Assembly (NCBI GenBank): GCA_951217055.1
Contig: OX578286.1
Location: 4,504,033-4,568,032 of the forward strand
Direction of reading: 5' to 3'
Source of the DNA: Gerris lacustris
Lineage: Eukaryota > Arthropoda > Insecta > Hemiptera > Gerridae
Length of the DNA stretch: 64,000 bases
Positions 1-12,129 of this stretch are shown here, one piece after another. How positions within the stretch are numbered: position 1 is the first letter of the stretch; every line of letters begins with the position of its first letter. The position numbers and the translations under genes are program-made. The notes below the pieces were generated by a model. It did no database searches. It worked only from the letters and a program-made list of their open reading frames with translations, and was not told the origin of the DNA.

Positions 1-337
1 ATTTCATATCGGAACTCAGCCTGTTTCTCAGGAAGTCCTTTCTATACCTGCCACCTGCGCAATAGATTGTCATTTTATTTGAATTCATTTGATATTTGAC
101 ATGACTGGTACTGGTGACAGAAAAGCTCTTAACTTAAATAGTGGACCTACGTTGTACAAGCATGTTTTGGAGACTAATAGAAGTAATTTTTACGATAAAA
201 ACCTCGATTTTAATAGTTTTACTCTACTAAAGCTTGTTCTATAGACACATTTAAACTGATTCCGTTTAATCCGGACTTTCGGTAATCCGGACTGGGTTCG
301 GTCCCGTTAAACCCGGATTAGCGAGACTCTACTATTT
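1..337. other. AT-rich sequence, nothing recognised
   Basis: No coding frame of note, no tandem structure and no terminal repeats seen in these 337 bases. It precedes a degenerate tandem array. Confidence 0.5.
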
Positions 338-1289
338 TGCTAATATCTCACTTCCTATGGCTCCGACACCAATCAAGGTGGTTATCAAAATTAAAGGTAA
401 CAAAATTTCCCACAAAAAAAACTCATTAATTTTTTTACGTACAATGGACGGTTTACGGAATATAGGGCGAAGACGAAGAATATCTATGAATATCTAGTAT
501 CCGTCGCCGCACCACTTTTTACGTATTTTTATGAATATCTCGCTTCCTAAGGCTCGGAGACAAATTAAGGTGATTATTAAAAAAAATAGATAATTAAATT
601 TCCCACAGAAAAGCTATCTTTCATTTTTTTATAAGTACAACGAACGGTTTAGCAAAAACCTACCTTATCATAACTTAAGTAGTGTTTGTTTTTGCAAGAC
701 TTTTACGTATTTATGTAAATATCTCGCTTCCATAGCTCGGAGACCAATTGACGATCAGATCAAAATTGAAGATTATAAAATTTCACACATGAAACATGAT
801 GATTATTTCTTACGTAGAACGAACCTTTAGGATAATAAAGTGCTCCAAAGTTTCCGCACAAGGCGTAAAAAAAATATATATATATATTGCATAGATAATT
901 GTCTGTTTTATTTGAAGATGATGCGGCAATAGAAGCAAAATTGGTTGGAAAGTATGGCAACAATATTATTATATTATTACAACGAAACAAAATAAAATGA
1001 CAATGATTAGCTTCCTTGATACTCATGCGACTATTCTTTTTCTAACGCTTGGTACGAAAATAAAAAACTGAAATCCAGAAGAAGAATGTCCCTGAATAGT
1101 TGAAGCTGATGAAGCAATTATAAGAGAAGAATTATAAGAGTATCGCTGTTAACACTGAATCGTAATAACAATATTCTTGCCATACTTTTCAATCAATTTT
1201 GCTTGTATAGTCGCATCGGTAGGAGCATTATCTCCAAGCAAACCCTTTAGCTCCGCCAACGTAATTGACAATTATCTATGTAATAATAG

Positions 1290-1460
1290 TACATTACGCG
1301 TCGAGTGCGGAAAGTAGCATTTTGCATGCGAGTGTGGAGTTTGCACCCGAGCGACGAGCACGAGTTGCGTACCGTACTTTATCTACGATTGTTAGATTTA
1401 AATAATAAATACAGATAAAAATAAACTTGCTGCATGTAAGCTCGTATGTCTTCTCTTAGA
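1290..1460. repeat. Dispersed repeat E, copy 1
   Basis: This stretch matches the reverse complement of about 32490-32705: both contain 'cgcgtcgagt', 'gagtgtggagtttgcac', 'agttgcgtaccgtac' and 'tagatttaaataataaata'. The shared part is about 170-200 bp, so it is a dispersed repeat of unknown class lying inside the loop of the foldback. Confidence 0.65.
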
Positions 1461-1660
1461 TGGCATTAATCTTGAGTTCTTTTTGTTGCCGAATTCATTA
1501 TTTCTGGTTTCTGGAGGAGTATTATTCTCTACATTTTCGTCAAAGCCACTTGATTCATTCATTGTTTTTCATTAAAAACTCGATATAAACAGTTATTTTA
1601 ATAAAAGAATAGCAAATTAGTTTTGTTAAATGTAAACAAACTCTCTAATCGTGCGTAAAG

Positions 1661-1712
1661 CTGAAGAATTCCTCTTCTTTACCGCACTAGTGTGGTAAAG
1701 AAGAGGAATTCT
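1661..1712. repeat. Near-perfect 50-bp palindrome
   Basis: The arms 'gaattcctcttctttacc' and 'ggtaaagaagaggaattc' are exact reverse complements separated by about 10 bases. It would form a stable hairpin or cruciform. No T-tract or gene context suggests a terminator. Confidence 0.8.
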
Positions 1713-1995
1713 TTAGTACTATGAGAAGCGCATGCGCAATGAATACAAGTACGTAAATAATCACTTTCTACGCATCTAAACAGAGATATAATGTTTATAT
1801 TTCGTATCAATCGTAAATAAAATTATTTTTTTACGCCTTGTGCGGAAACTTTGGAGCACTATATTATCCTAAAGGTTCGTTCTACGTAAAAATTAAACAA
1901 ATTTTTCATGTGTGAAATTTTATAATCTTCAATTTTGATGTGATCGTCAATTAGTCTCCTTGCTAGAGAAAGCGAGATATTTACAAAAATACGTA

Positions 1996-2930
1996 AAAAG
2001 TCGTGCTTTTCAGAACGACAAAATGAAGTGATCAAAAAAAAAAAAATAAATAAAGTTGAAATTAAAATAAAATTGAATTTTTTGGAATAGAAGCTATATT
2101 TATGACTAAAATAACTGGACTATGACTTGAATTTAAAAATGTCTTAAATAACTTTCCTACTCCTTATGTTTAAAAGCAAGATGTAAGAAATTACAATAAA
2201 CAAATTTTTAAAAAATCCAAACAAATTTTAAAATGTCAGTAATACCAAAGAAAGGCTGAATTCGTTGGCCAGAATTTTCCGAGTCCATTAAGGGGTCAAA
2301 TTTTGACAATTTAGGGTCAAAAATAGCATAAAAACGTGTTTTTCCCATTTTACCCCCCTCTTGTATAAAATATAAGGGGGGGGGGGGGGCGTCAATTTTT
2401 CTTGGGCCCCTGGCCACTAAATATGTTAATCCAGCTCTGGTCATAATATAGGCCGGAGGGAGTGAGGAGTGGCACCAGCTTCCCCCTCCTCTTGAATACA
2501 AACAAGCTATAAAATACAAGACTTTTCTCAGGGTAAAAAGGTAGTGTTATGTCAGAAGACAAGTATTTAAAAGGTGTTTATATTATAATTTGAAAACTGA
2601 CAACTTGACAACCAGGACGAAGGTTTCAATCTTTGTATTCTAGTGGTGGGGAAAAATGGTGCCATCTCCCTTCCCTCTTTAGCTACTCTATTTAGTCTTT
2701 CGGTGTTCCGTCCCCACAGATGCTTGTAAAAAAAATCCTTATCAGTAGCATTTATTTGATACCCCACACAAAGAAGATTGCTATTGGTAATTTAAGAATT
2801 GTTACACGTTTATTAACGAGGTTACTACCTTTAGATAATTAATTAGGTTAACAACAAACATTAAAGTACATATTTATAATGAAAACTGTATTAAAAATAA
2901 TTACAAGATAAAAATAACTTTTTATATACT
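1996..2930. other. AT-rich spacer with poly-G tract
   Basis: No gene seen. A run of 14 or more G lies at about 2375-2388, followed by lower-AT sequence to about 2790. Several short open frames on the minus strand have biased composition and no family resemblance, so I do not call them. Confidence 0.4.
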
Positions 2931-2934
2931 ACGT

Positions 2935-3255
2935 TTTTAAATTTTCTGTCATAAATCATAAACTTGAAACCCGTCAAAATGAAGATCGTAAATATGGGAT
3001 ATGTCAAAACAAATAAAATAACTTACGGATTTTTTCCGAACTAACTTTCCATAAAGCAAAATTTGAGAAAACGAATTAAATACAGCTGAAAGATGGCTAA
3101 AAGTATTAAAATAATGCATTGTCATCGTGTTCTGAGCTATTCTAAAAGTTTCAAATCTCTAGCTACTCGGGAAGTTAGTTAAAAATCGATTGCAAGATTT
3201 GTACTGGACAAACAAACAAACAAACAAGAAAGCAAGGTAATAAAAACGTAGTAAT
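2935..3255 (-). repeat. Dispersed repeat C, copy 1
   Basis: It shares about 320 bp with 11265-11580 and 36115-36425, where the sequence is in the opposite orientation. Diagnostic words are the CAAA/TTTG tetramer run near 'caagaaagcaag', 'aactaacttcc' and 'ttcattttgacggg' in reverse complement. Three copies in one window mark a high-copy family of unknown class. Confidence 0.7.
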
Positions 3256-3929
3256 AAAAATATTAAATGTCCTAAGAAAATATCATTTATTCTAATCAGC
3301 TGACATCAGATAAATTTTGAGTTTTTATCGAGATATCGATACTGTTTCACCAAACTGCCGCTTGGGAGGTTTAGTATAGGGGTGTAGCATAATGAACCAC
3401 TTTTTGAGACCCAGATTCTATAGTATTGTTCTCTCTACCCTTTCCTTGCTCTGTCTTATATACAGTCCATTACATTCAGGGGATCAAACAATATTGATAA
3501 TGTATTTAATAATTTTGATTAATGTTAAAGGACTATTGGGTGTTTAAATAAATGGAAATTAGAGCAAGTCTAGTGTAAAGTGGTTGACTTAGTAAATTTT
3601 GAAATAAATTGTTTTTGTTTGTGAAAGTGTGAGAGTGAAGTTGAATTAATCAAGTATTAAGTTGTTTGAGTGTGAATTCTTAAGCCCTCAGGTAATTCAA
3701 CAGACCTCCTTCCGTTAAATTTCATCTTGGTTGGCCTTGTTCTCCGCAACCACAAAGTGTTTGGGTCGAACTTACCGCCCCCGGGGGCAGTGTATAGAGA
3801 ACCCCCCTTCCCCTTTATTCGTCCACTTCATGGCTAATTTAATTCAAGTGCTTGACGTGAGACGGTTTATGTGGTGATGTGGTGTAACTTAGTCGAGTGT
3901 TGCATCAGTCGATACTGAAGTTACCCTGT
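3256..3929. other. No recognised feature
   Basis: I see no open frame, tandem array or terminal repeats. Composition becomes less AT-rich towards 3700-3840. Confidence 0.4.
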
Positions 3930-4266
3930 TTGGCACTTTTTTACTTTAGCACCCCCCTTGGTTTTAAACAATAGTCCGCCCTACAAAAGTCTCAAAGGTT
4001 TGTGTGTTTTTCTCCCCAAGCTTTTGAGATTCCTGGGGAAGTTTTATATATATTATTCCTTTATCTTAATAGTTGATTAGACAAAGGACACAATTATATA
4101 TACAAGTGTGATCTTTCTTTGTCCCAAGGTACATTGGAATAAATATCCCTTCGTCAATAGTAATTTAGACTAAGGAATATATGCTACTCTGTATAATATT
4201 CCTTTGCCTAAATAACTATTAAACTCTAAAGGATATAGGGGGGTGCTAAAGTAAAAAAGTACCCTC
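3930..4266. mobile_element. MITE-like palindromic element
   Basis: Terminal inverted repeats 'cacttttttactttagcacc' (near 3935) and its complement with 'gggtgctaaagtaaaaaagt' (ending near 4261) bound about 330 bp. The interior has a second inverted pair with 'cctttatcttaatagtt' and 'aataactattaaactctaaag'. There is no coding capacity. Target duplication was not resolved. Confidence 0.65.
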
Positions 4267-4284
4267 TGTTTTGTCTAGGAGGAT

Positions 4285-5446
4285 TTCACTAGGAAAAATA
4301 TCGGTCGGGGACAACTCAGACTAACTTTATCATATACGAGTTCATAATTACTTAGCCCAGTGTTTTCCATTTATTAGTCTTCGTAGGTACATTAAATTAT
4401 TATTATTAATTTTATCAAAATTTATCATAAAAATAACTTCTCCTCGGTGGAGAATCGAACCCGACCTCTCTCCGTCCGAGTTTAAAGCTATTTTCTCAAG
4501 AACTAGATTTTTCCCAAGAAAACGGCTAATATTGTTAAATTTATAAATATTTAAATGGATTACATTTTAGAATTTCTAATCAAAATTGTCAAAATCGTTT
4601 TCGAGAAATAATTTTTAAATGATTTGTCTAGGTGTATACCCTTTTCTATGTATATATTGTAGGTGGATCCTTTTTCGGGTAAAATAATAAGTCGTTTACA
4701 CTTGATTTGTTGTTGGCAACGTTTCGACCTTACCGGTCATTCTCGAGCCTAAAAGCAACATTTATTATTTTTAAAAATAATTTATAAAAAACATATAGGT
4801 TACATACACTATAATAAATCTTTCTCTATAATTTATAAACTAGTTTCACAAAACCTCTTTGTGTCGTCATATCCAACAATTTTGACTCTTAATAGGACAT
4901 GTAACACATAACAAAATATTTATCAACCAGGTATATTACAATATTAAATTAAGATAGAATAAATGTGATAACGTGATGTTTAAAATGAAATTATAGAGAA
5001 AGATTTATTATAGTGTATGTAACCTATATGTTTTTTATAAATTATTTTTAAAAAAAATAAATGTTGCTTTTAGGCTCGAGAATGACCGGTAAGGTCGAAA
5101 CGTTGCCAACAACAAATCAAGTGTAAACGACTTATTATTTTACCCGAAAAAGGATCCACCTACAATATATAATAATTTTTAAGTTTTTGAGGGGTAGTGC
5201 CCCCAAATTTGGAGCTAAAATTCATCTCTCGTTTTCACCTCGAGTATGATTTCACTAAATATGTATACCAAATTTTGGCCCAGTTGTTTAGGCCATGGGC
5301 GTCTGCATAGACAGACGACACACGACAGACAGACATTTTTTAAAAATCACTCTTTTGGAATCAGGACCTCAAAACATGAAAATCTCAAAATTGAATATTG
5401 GTGCCATCACAATACTTTCTCTTTATATGAGAAAGTAAAAAAATGA
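4285..5446 (+). repeat. Dispersed repeat D, copy 1 (interrupted)
   Basis: Two halves of repeat D, 4285-4645 and 5175-5446, are split by a foldback insertion. The left half has 'acaactcagactaac' and a T-arm-like 'gagaatcgaacccgac'. The right half has 'agtgcccccaaatttgg', a 'gacagacagaca' stretch and the closing 'tttctctttatatgagaaag'. The same order is continuous at 52610-53210. The T-arm-like piece suggests a tRNA-related contribution, but no full tRNA fold is present. Confidence 0.7.
4645..5175. mobile_element. Foldback element with Penelope-like ends
   Basis: Two arms of about 190 bp (4649-4850 and 4985-5170) are inverted copies that begin and end with 'tatattgtaggtggatcc' and its complement. 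Each arm contains 'gaatgaccggtaaggtcgaa' followed by 'acgttgcc', a signature I associate with the terminal repeats of Penelope-like retroelements. It sits inside repeat D, which resumes on its far side. No protein is encoded. The Penelope assignment is inference from this short signature. Confidence 0.6.
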
Positions 5447-6125
5447 TCATGGATATATTTAGCACTGGGGTACAATAGTTATTTATGTAACTAGAAAGCA
5501 AAATGGAATTTTACTGACGAGTGATTATGTTAGCCTCCGAGCCGAAAGTGAGGACAGGCTATGATAATTAACTGAGGCGAAGCCGAGGCAGGTAATTTAC
5601 CAATTTGACCAAACTGGTTAATTTACCAATTTTACCAACTCTGGCTAAAAACAGAACAGTTGGTTTAGTTGATATTGTAAAACCTTTTACATTTTGAAGA
5701 AACACTATTATTTTATATTTTATTTACAGATTAAAAACTAACTGTAGGAAAAATTTAATATGCAACTCTAGTTTAAAGTGTCTTTGCTGCACTTGAGAAA
5801 CCTTTCCACCCTCGCATGAGGCTCGTGCGAGTAAATATTTCTCTCGAGTGCAGCAAAGTGCCACTTTGCTGCACTAGTTTCACAAATAACTATTATAGTA
5901 ATGAGATGAAGTGATTGATTGAAGAAACTGTTTTTCACATTTTCAACGAGTATTTGAGAAAATCGTTGTGAGAATAGATAATGTAGGTAGTTATATCCGG
6001 GTCGCGGTGTTATAAAGCTTCTTATAGTAACGTTACACAACACAGTATTTCTAGTTTAGAGTTCACAAGCTAAAGGCTCACACTACACTCATGATTAATT
6101 TCGTAATTTCTCTTAAATCTGTTAT
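5447..6125. other. No gene; short inverted repeats
   Basis: A cluster at about 5775-5880 repeats 'tttgctgcac' in both orientations and can form a hairpin. The remainder is AT-rich with nothing recognised. Confidence 0.4.
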
Positions 6126-6260
6126 TTAGTTTTTTAGGGTTTCGAGGTCGTCCTAGAAACCCTTATGCTTTTGGTAGTTCGTCCGTCGCATCTTGGAGTA
6201 TATCTCCCGACCTACTGAAGCTATAGACTTGAAATTTGGTATACAAGTTAAACTTTTTTG
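6126..6260. repeat. Dispersed repeat F, copy 1
   Basis: It is the reverse complement of about 19262-19400; both carry 'ttagggtttcgaggtc', 'cttatgcttttggtagt' and 'atatctcccgacctac'. The family is unknown. Confidence 0.65.
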
Positions 6261-7014
6261 CCCAAAAACAGAAAAACTATTGCGGACTCAAACACTCCCA
6301 ATTTCTGCGATCTGCGATCAATTGCGAATAGATCGCAATATTTTATATTTTTTGTAATTTTCAAGTTGGGGAATATGGCGGCCATTTTACCCCCCAAAAA
6401 ATTAAGACAAACCAAAAATGTACCCCCCCCCCCCCCTCCCCCCCTGCACTACCCCATTAGGTCCATTAGTAGACGCTGGACGACTATCGCTGGAGTCGCT
6501 GGACGACTATCGCTGGAGTCGCATCTAGGAAATCTTACCTTAACTTAGTAAAAATAGTTTCATCAAAACTCGGTATAACGTCAGCTTATTTATTATCATT
6601 ATGAGTTAGTAAATAAAGACAAGTGCAAAAGAAGACAATGATTGTGGACATCGAAATTTTTTCTCCAAGGTACTCCAACATCAGCCAAGGATTTTGGCTG
6701 ATGTGAGGAATGCTGAAGAAAATTTTTTCAGAAACTGTCGAATGTCAACGACACACTTCGGTTTATTAGTCAAGGCAGTCGATTTAAACTTATAGAAATG
6801 CAAAAATTGAGCGGCAGACAGACACGGGACCAAAAATGCTCCCTAATGCCTGAAATGGATTTCTGTCTTTGAATTATTGATCTCGTAGACAAAAAATTGT
6901 CATTCTTCAGAACGATCACATTGCTTCCGTTACCTTCGGTAAGCTTAGAAGCAAAACAACTACTCAATATTACTATTGAAATAAAAATATATTAAGCGAT
7001 AAAAAAAAAAGAGT
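6261..7014. other. Poly-C tract, short duplication and partial foldback end
   Basis: A poly-C tract lies at about 6422-6445. 'gctggacgactatcgctgga' occurs twice at 6474-6520 and is followed by 'gtcgcatctaggaaa', nearly the sequence that closes the tandem array at 34770-34800. Around 6920-6955 is a partial copy of the foldback end 'gcttccgttaccttcggtaa'. No gene is seen. Confidence 0.5.
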
Positions 7015-7676
7015 GACATGCCGATATTGTTTTTGCCTGCAGTTAGAAGAGTGAAAAGCAGATCTTCTCATTAACTGCAGTTAGAAGAGTGACAAGCAGA
7101 TCTTCTCATTAACTGCAGTTAGAAGAGTGACAAGCAGATCTTCTCATTAACTGCAGTTAGAAGAGTGACAAGCAGATATTGTTTATGCCTACAGTTCGAA
7201 GAGTGACAAGCAGATCTTGTCTTTAACAACAATTAGAAGAGTGACAAGCAGATCTTCTCATTAACTGCAGTTAGAAGAGTGACAAGCAGATCTTCTCATT
7301 AACTGCAGTTAGAAGAGTGACAAGCAGATCTTCTCATTAACTGCAGTTAGAAGAGTGACAAGCAGATATTGTTTATGCCTACAGTTCGAAGAGTGACAAG
7401 CAGATCTTGTCTTTAACAACAATTAGAAGAGTGACAAGCAGATCTTCTCATTAACTGCAGTTAGAAGAGTGACAAGCAGATCTTCTCATTAACTGCAGTT
7501 AGAAGAGTGACAAGCAGATCTTCTCATTAACTGCAGTTAGAAGAGTGACAAGCAGATATTGTTTATGCCTACAGTTCGAAGAGTGACAAGCAGATCTTGT
7601 CTTTAACAACAATTAGAAGAGTGACAAGCAGATATATTGTTTTTGCCTACAGTTAGAAGAGAAGAAAAGCAAATAT
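7015..7676. repeat. 38-bp satellite, block 1 with 190-bp higher-order unit
   Basis: The monomer is 38 bp and contains 'aactgcagttagaagagtga' followed by 'caagcagatcttctcatt'. A variant monomer starting 'acagttcgaagagtg' recurs at 7191, 7381 and 7571, exactly 190 bp (five monomers) apart, so the block has higher-order structure. It is non-coding and is a satellite rather than a CRISPR array, because there are no unique spacers. Confidence 0.9.
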
Positions 7677-7984
7677 TTAATATAGTTTCATGAGTTTTCA
7701 AAACCGTTTTTAATATTGTTTTGGTTTCAAACTGAAAGTGTTTCCATGAGGAGTATCCAAAACAGTTTTCACAACAATTTTGAAAACTATAAACTCCCAG
7801 ACTAGTTATAGCTAAGTCAGGTTATCTTAGGTTAAGGTTATCATCTCTGCTCATCATACCTACTGCGCACGTGTCTTCTCTTCTTATTTCAAATTTGCTG
7901 TTGTAACCTTGAACTCAACACGTTTTGAAATCACGGTTTCCATGGGGTTTTGAAAACTGTCTTTGACTGCATTTTGAACAGTGA
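7677..7984. other. Unique spacer between satellite blocks
   Basis: About 300 bp without the 38-bp monomer. It contains 'gaaaactgttttt'-like and 'ttttgaaaactg'-like words in both orientations but no clear element boundaries. Confidence 0.5.
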
Positions 7985-8555
7985 CAAACCTATATTGTAG
8001 TTGACTGCAGTTAGAAGAGTGACAATCAGATATTGCCTTTGACTGTAGTTAAAAGAGTGAAAAACAGATATTGTCTTTGACTGCAGTTAGAAGAGTGACA
8101 AACAGAAATTGTCTTTGACTGCAGTTAGAAGAGTGAAAAACAGATATTGTCTTTGACTGCAGTTAGAAGAGTGACAAAAAGAAATTGTCTTTGACTGCAA
8201 TTAGAAGAGTGACAAACAGAAATTGACTTTAACTGCAGTTAAAAGAGTAATATACAGATATTTTCTTTGACTGTCAGATATTGTCTTTGACTGCAGTTAG
8301 AAGAGTGTCAAACAGATATTGTCTTTGACTGCAGTTAGAAGAGTGTCAAACAGATATTGTCTTTGACTGCAGTTAGAAGAGTGTCAAACAGATATTATCT
8401 TTGACTGCAGTTAGAAGAGTGTCAAACAGATATTGTCTTTGACTGCAGTTAGAAGAGTGTCAAACAGATATTGTCTTTGACTGCAGTTAGAAGAGTGTCA
8501 AACAGGTATTGTCTTTGACTGCAGTTAGAAGAGTAATATACAGATATTGTCTTTG
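7985..8555. repeat. 38-bp satellite, block 2
   Basis: The same monomer family as block 1 but a different subtype: 'gactgcagttagaagagtgt' then 'caaacagatattgtcttt'. About 15 monomers are present, the last seven nearly uniform, which suggests recent local homogenisation. No higher-order period is obvious here. Confidence 0.88.
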
Positions 8556-9125
8556 TTATTAACAGGATTAATAGGTTGAAAGGAGGCTGTCTGGGTAATA
8601 GCTCCAATAACTACTAATAACAATGGTCCATACAAAGTACTCCAAAGTCACAAGGAATAATACGAAATAATGGGCTATTATTGGCAACAGGTTGAAATTA
8701 CTCTCTATTCGAAATACACACATTGGCAAGTAGAGTTGAAAATTAACTGTTTTCCTGGATAACTCGACGTCCGCACCAGATACAACAGAGTTCGCATAAT
8801 TAACGTATATTCATTAGTGTTAGTTTGCAGTGACCAAACCCAAACATTAACGCTTGAGTTGGAATACGAGCTGGGTACGGAATTTATAACTTAATGTGTG
8901 CACCTATGTGTGTAGCAGTGAAAATAGTAACAGTTACAGCTTCCATTTGGATTCGTAACATCTGCATTTGTATCGCTGTAACACTGCAGATTTCTTTAAT
9001 GATTCCGCTAAATCAATCGCTCCTTTTACTTACTTCTTTAAAATTCAGTTGCTGCCAATTAGTGTGGCACATAGCTTTCTTCTCCAAGCACTAATTTCTA
9101 ATTTGTTTATAATTGCTTACCCCGG
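8556..9125. other. No recognised gene
   Basis: No tandem array. 'ctgccaattagtgtggcaca' at about 9052 recurs at about 9620 and, inverted, near 10215, tying this stretch to the neighbouring foldback family. Short open frames here are not supported as genes. Confidence 0.4.
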
Positions 9126-10133
9126 TTTGCTTCTTAGCTTACCGAAGGTAACGGAAGCTATGTGATCGTTCTGTTGACGAACATATTTTATGTCTCCGAT
9201 TTCAAAAATTCCAAGACATTAATCCGTTTCAGACATCAGGGAACATTTTTTGGGCTCCGTGTCTATCTGTCGGTCTGTCGTTCTGTCACTCAATTTTTGC
9301 CAACCAACATATCTTAAAAACTACAGGTCCGATTTTAATGAAATTTGTGTGGTAGGTCATAATTAGCTCATTGTTGGTCCCATATAAGTTTCAACATTCT
9401 GCGCTCATTTGTTTCTCTTCCACATGCGCACAAACATACATTTATTTACACCTATAGCTTCAAAAGTACTTATCTGATTTGTATGAAACTTTTATTGTTT
9501 ATTGAAAGTAACACGCAGATATCCCCAGATTAATTTGAACAATCTGCGCTCTTTAACTTTTGCTAAATGAATACCTTAATTCGTGTAAAAAATTAAAACA
9601 ATTTTGTCAGATTAAAAATTACTGCCAATTAGTGTGGCACATAGATTCCTCGCATCCTACCATGTACTTTATTGTTATATTAACATTAAAATTATTGTTT
9701 ATTGTATAAAAACTATTAATATAGTTTTAGCGATCTTTTACACTTTATAGCGGTGTCGCAGTTGGTTTTACTAAAAAATTGGATTTGAAAAAAATTATTG
9801 TCCCATTGAATAGATGAAGTTAATTTTTTTTCCCGACCTAAAATTCCAATTTTAAATTTTAAGTTCACGTTTACGCGAGCGTTGATTGTGAACGCTTCGA
9901 CGGATAACGTTGTCCAACGAACTCGTCCTGGGCATTGGTAAAATGAACATGTCTACCGAATTTCATCAAAATCGGTCAACATTTACTCAAGTTATCGTCG
10001 GACGTTTCATAATTCGCGGACACACAGACCGATAGACAGCCAGACAGACAAGACCAAAAATGTTCCCTGATGTCTGAAACGGATTTCTGTCAAACACAAT
10101 GCTTCCGTTACCTTCGGTAAGCTCGGAAGCAAA
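9126..10133. mobile_element. TIR/foldback element G (about 1 kb, non-autonomous)
   Basis: It is bounded by inverted ends: 'agcttaccgaaggtaacgga' on the left and the reverse complement 'ttaccttcggtaagctcgga' on the right. The interior holds a core with 'gcggtgtcgcagttggtttt' and 'agttatcgtcggacg', which also occurs at 11930-12120, 13470-13730, 44240-44470, 45790-46050 and 51930-52220. No coding capacity is seen. Related ends occur singly near 6920, 10695, 44110 and 52450. Confidence 0.7.
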
Positions 10134-11264
10134 ACGGGGGAAACAAACAAATAAGACACTAATGGCTTATAAAAGCATAAAATCAATAAAGTACGTGATA
10201 AGATGCGAGGAAGCTATGTGCCACATCAATTGGCAGTCTATTTTTTAATATGTCAAAATTATTTCGATTTTTTACTTGAATTAAAGTATCAATTCAGCAA
10301 AAGATAAAGAGATGAGACGGTTTAAATTAATCTGGCGATATCTGCGGGTTACTTTCAATAAACTATAAAAGTTTCAATGAAGTACTTTTGAAAATGTACA
10401 GGTGAGAATAAATGTATGTTAGTGCTCAAGTGGAAGAGAAAAAAATGAGCGCAGAAGGTTGAAACTTATATGGGACCAAAAATGAGCTAATTATGACCTG
10501 CCATACATCTTTTATTAAAATCGGATGTGTAGTTTTTAAGATATGTTGGTTTGCAAATATTGAGCGACAGACCGACAGACAGACACGGAACCAAAAATAT
10601 TCCCTGATGTCAGAAATCGATCTTTGTCTTGGAAATTTTTGAAATTGAAGACAGAAAATATTTTCGTTCTTCAAAACGATCACATAGCTTCCGTTACCTT
10701 CGTTAAGCTCGGAAGAAAAAATGAAAGTCTCTTTCGACCTTTAAATAACTCAGTGGTTAGTTTTCCGTTTTTATTAGCTTTACAGACCTTGCAGTGGACT
10801 TACACGACTAGCTGTGTCTGTATTGATATATGCTATGGTGAAATATATGTCAAGCTAAACCAAGACTTGTATGATATGCGATATTACTCATATAGATGTT
10901 CGCTAATTAGCAACCCATTGCTTTGTTTAGTTACTTGATGACTTACTTGCGATGCTTGATAACGCGAAGGCATCGCGTGGCTTTATCATTAAAGCGAGCA
11001 TAATGTAATACATTTTGGGATATTAAGAAAATAGTTAATCATAATGAGTTGATAGTTAAAGGGAATAACTGAAATAGAGAGCCGAGTAGTGGAGGAGAAG
11101 GGCACATTTCTACATATTTCCTTAATTTACATGTTCCTCCCATCTTCAATTCAACTATTATAAAATGTATCACTTCACTACTCAGTAACTACTACTAGTA
11201 TCCTGATGAAATTTTACATGCCTGTTTCAATTGTAGGGTAGACATTGTATATGAAATTTTATTA
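10134..11264. repeat. Rearranged foldback fragments
   Basis: 10200-10712 carries the family G end ('cttccgttaccttcg' near 10690) and internal words shared with 9300-9650 in reverse complement. 10975-11100 matches the target region around 46280-46320 and 51400-51440, and serves as an empty-site relative for the 46-kb DNA transposon. No gene is seen. Confidence 0.55.
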
Positions 11265-11580
11265 AAATCGTTACGTTAGCTTGCTTTCTTGTTTGTTCGT
11301 TTGTTTGTTTGTCCGGTACAAATATGGCAATCGATTTCTAACTAACTTCCCGAATAGCTAGACATTTGAAACTTTTAGCACAGCTCAGAACACGATGAAA
11401 ATGCATTATTTTAATACTTTTAGCCACCTTTCAGCAGAATTTAATTAGTTTTCAGCAAATTTTACTGTATGGAAGTTAGTTAGGAAAAAATCCGCAAGTT
11501 ATGTTATTTGTTTTGCCATCTCCCATATTTACGCAATCTTCATTTTGACGGGTCTCAAATTTGTGATAGATAAACATTGA
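11265..11580 (+). repeat. Dispersed repeat C, copy 2
   Basis: Matches 36115-36425 in the same orientation and 2935-3255 inverted: 'agcttgctttcttgtttg', 'gcaatcgatttctaac', 'aacacgatg' and 'cccatatttac' occur in the same order. Confidence 0.7.
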
Positions 11581-11879
11581 ATGACAGCAAAACAGGAAAT
11601 ATATCGATTATATTATTTATATTATTTCAAATCTATCGATGGCACGGTTTAGATTTGGTGTTGGGGAGATCCGTAGTACAAAGATTTGTCCTTTTATAGG
11701 TTTAAGATCAGCTCTCTGGATGGTTGTCATTTATGTGAAGTAAATAAATTTGGAACTATTTTTTTTTCACTAACATTATATATTATACAACAATAACAAT
11801 TATATTATCAACATTACATACGAATCAACAGAAAATTTAAAAACTTAGTATATAAAAAGTTCTTTTTATCTTTAAATTA
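11581..11879. other. No recognised feature
   Basis: AT-rich interval joining repeat C to the foldback core; nothing further seen. Confidence 0.35.
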
Positions 11880-12129
11880 TTAAACGTTCAGGCCCGCTTA
11901 AATAGTTTTAACGATCTTTAATCATCCATAACGGTGTCGCTGTTGGTTTTACTAAAAAAAAAACTTATTTAAGAAAAATTTTCTTCTCATCGAATAGGTG
12001 ATTATAGAATCGTTTACCGTCCTGAAATTCTAATTTTACATTTGAAGTTCACGTTTACGCGAGCGTTGCGCGCGAACGCTAAGACAGATAACGCTGTCCA
12101 ACGAACTTGCATATGAAGTTTTATTAAAA

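Larger units (their letters stand above)
338..1995. repeat. Degenerate tandem units plus inverted copy (foldback)
   Basis: Three diverged units begin near 338, 533 and 717, each carrying 'atatctcrcttcc', a 'gctcggagac'-like stretch and 'aaatttcccac', at a spacing of 185-195 bp. The last unit (about 745-870) reappears in reverse complement at about 1829-1990, including 'cgccttgtgcggaaac', so the stretch can fold back with a loop of about 1 kb. No protein is supported; short open frames here are incidental. The family is not one I can name. Confidence 0.6.

Noticed and set aside
7015..8555. Regular 38-bp repeats resembling a CRISPR array
   Set aside because: There are no unique spacers; monomers are contiguous and vary gradually. 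The genome is eukaryotic. It is a satellite.
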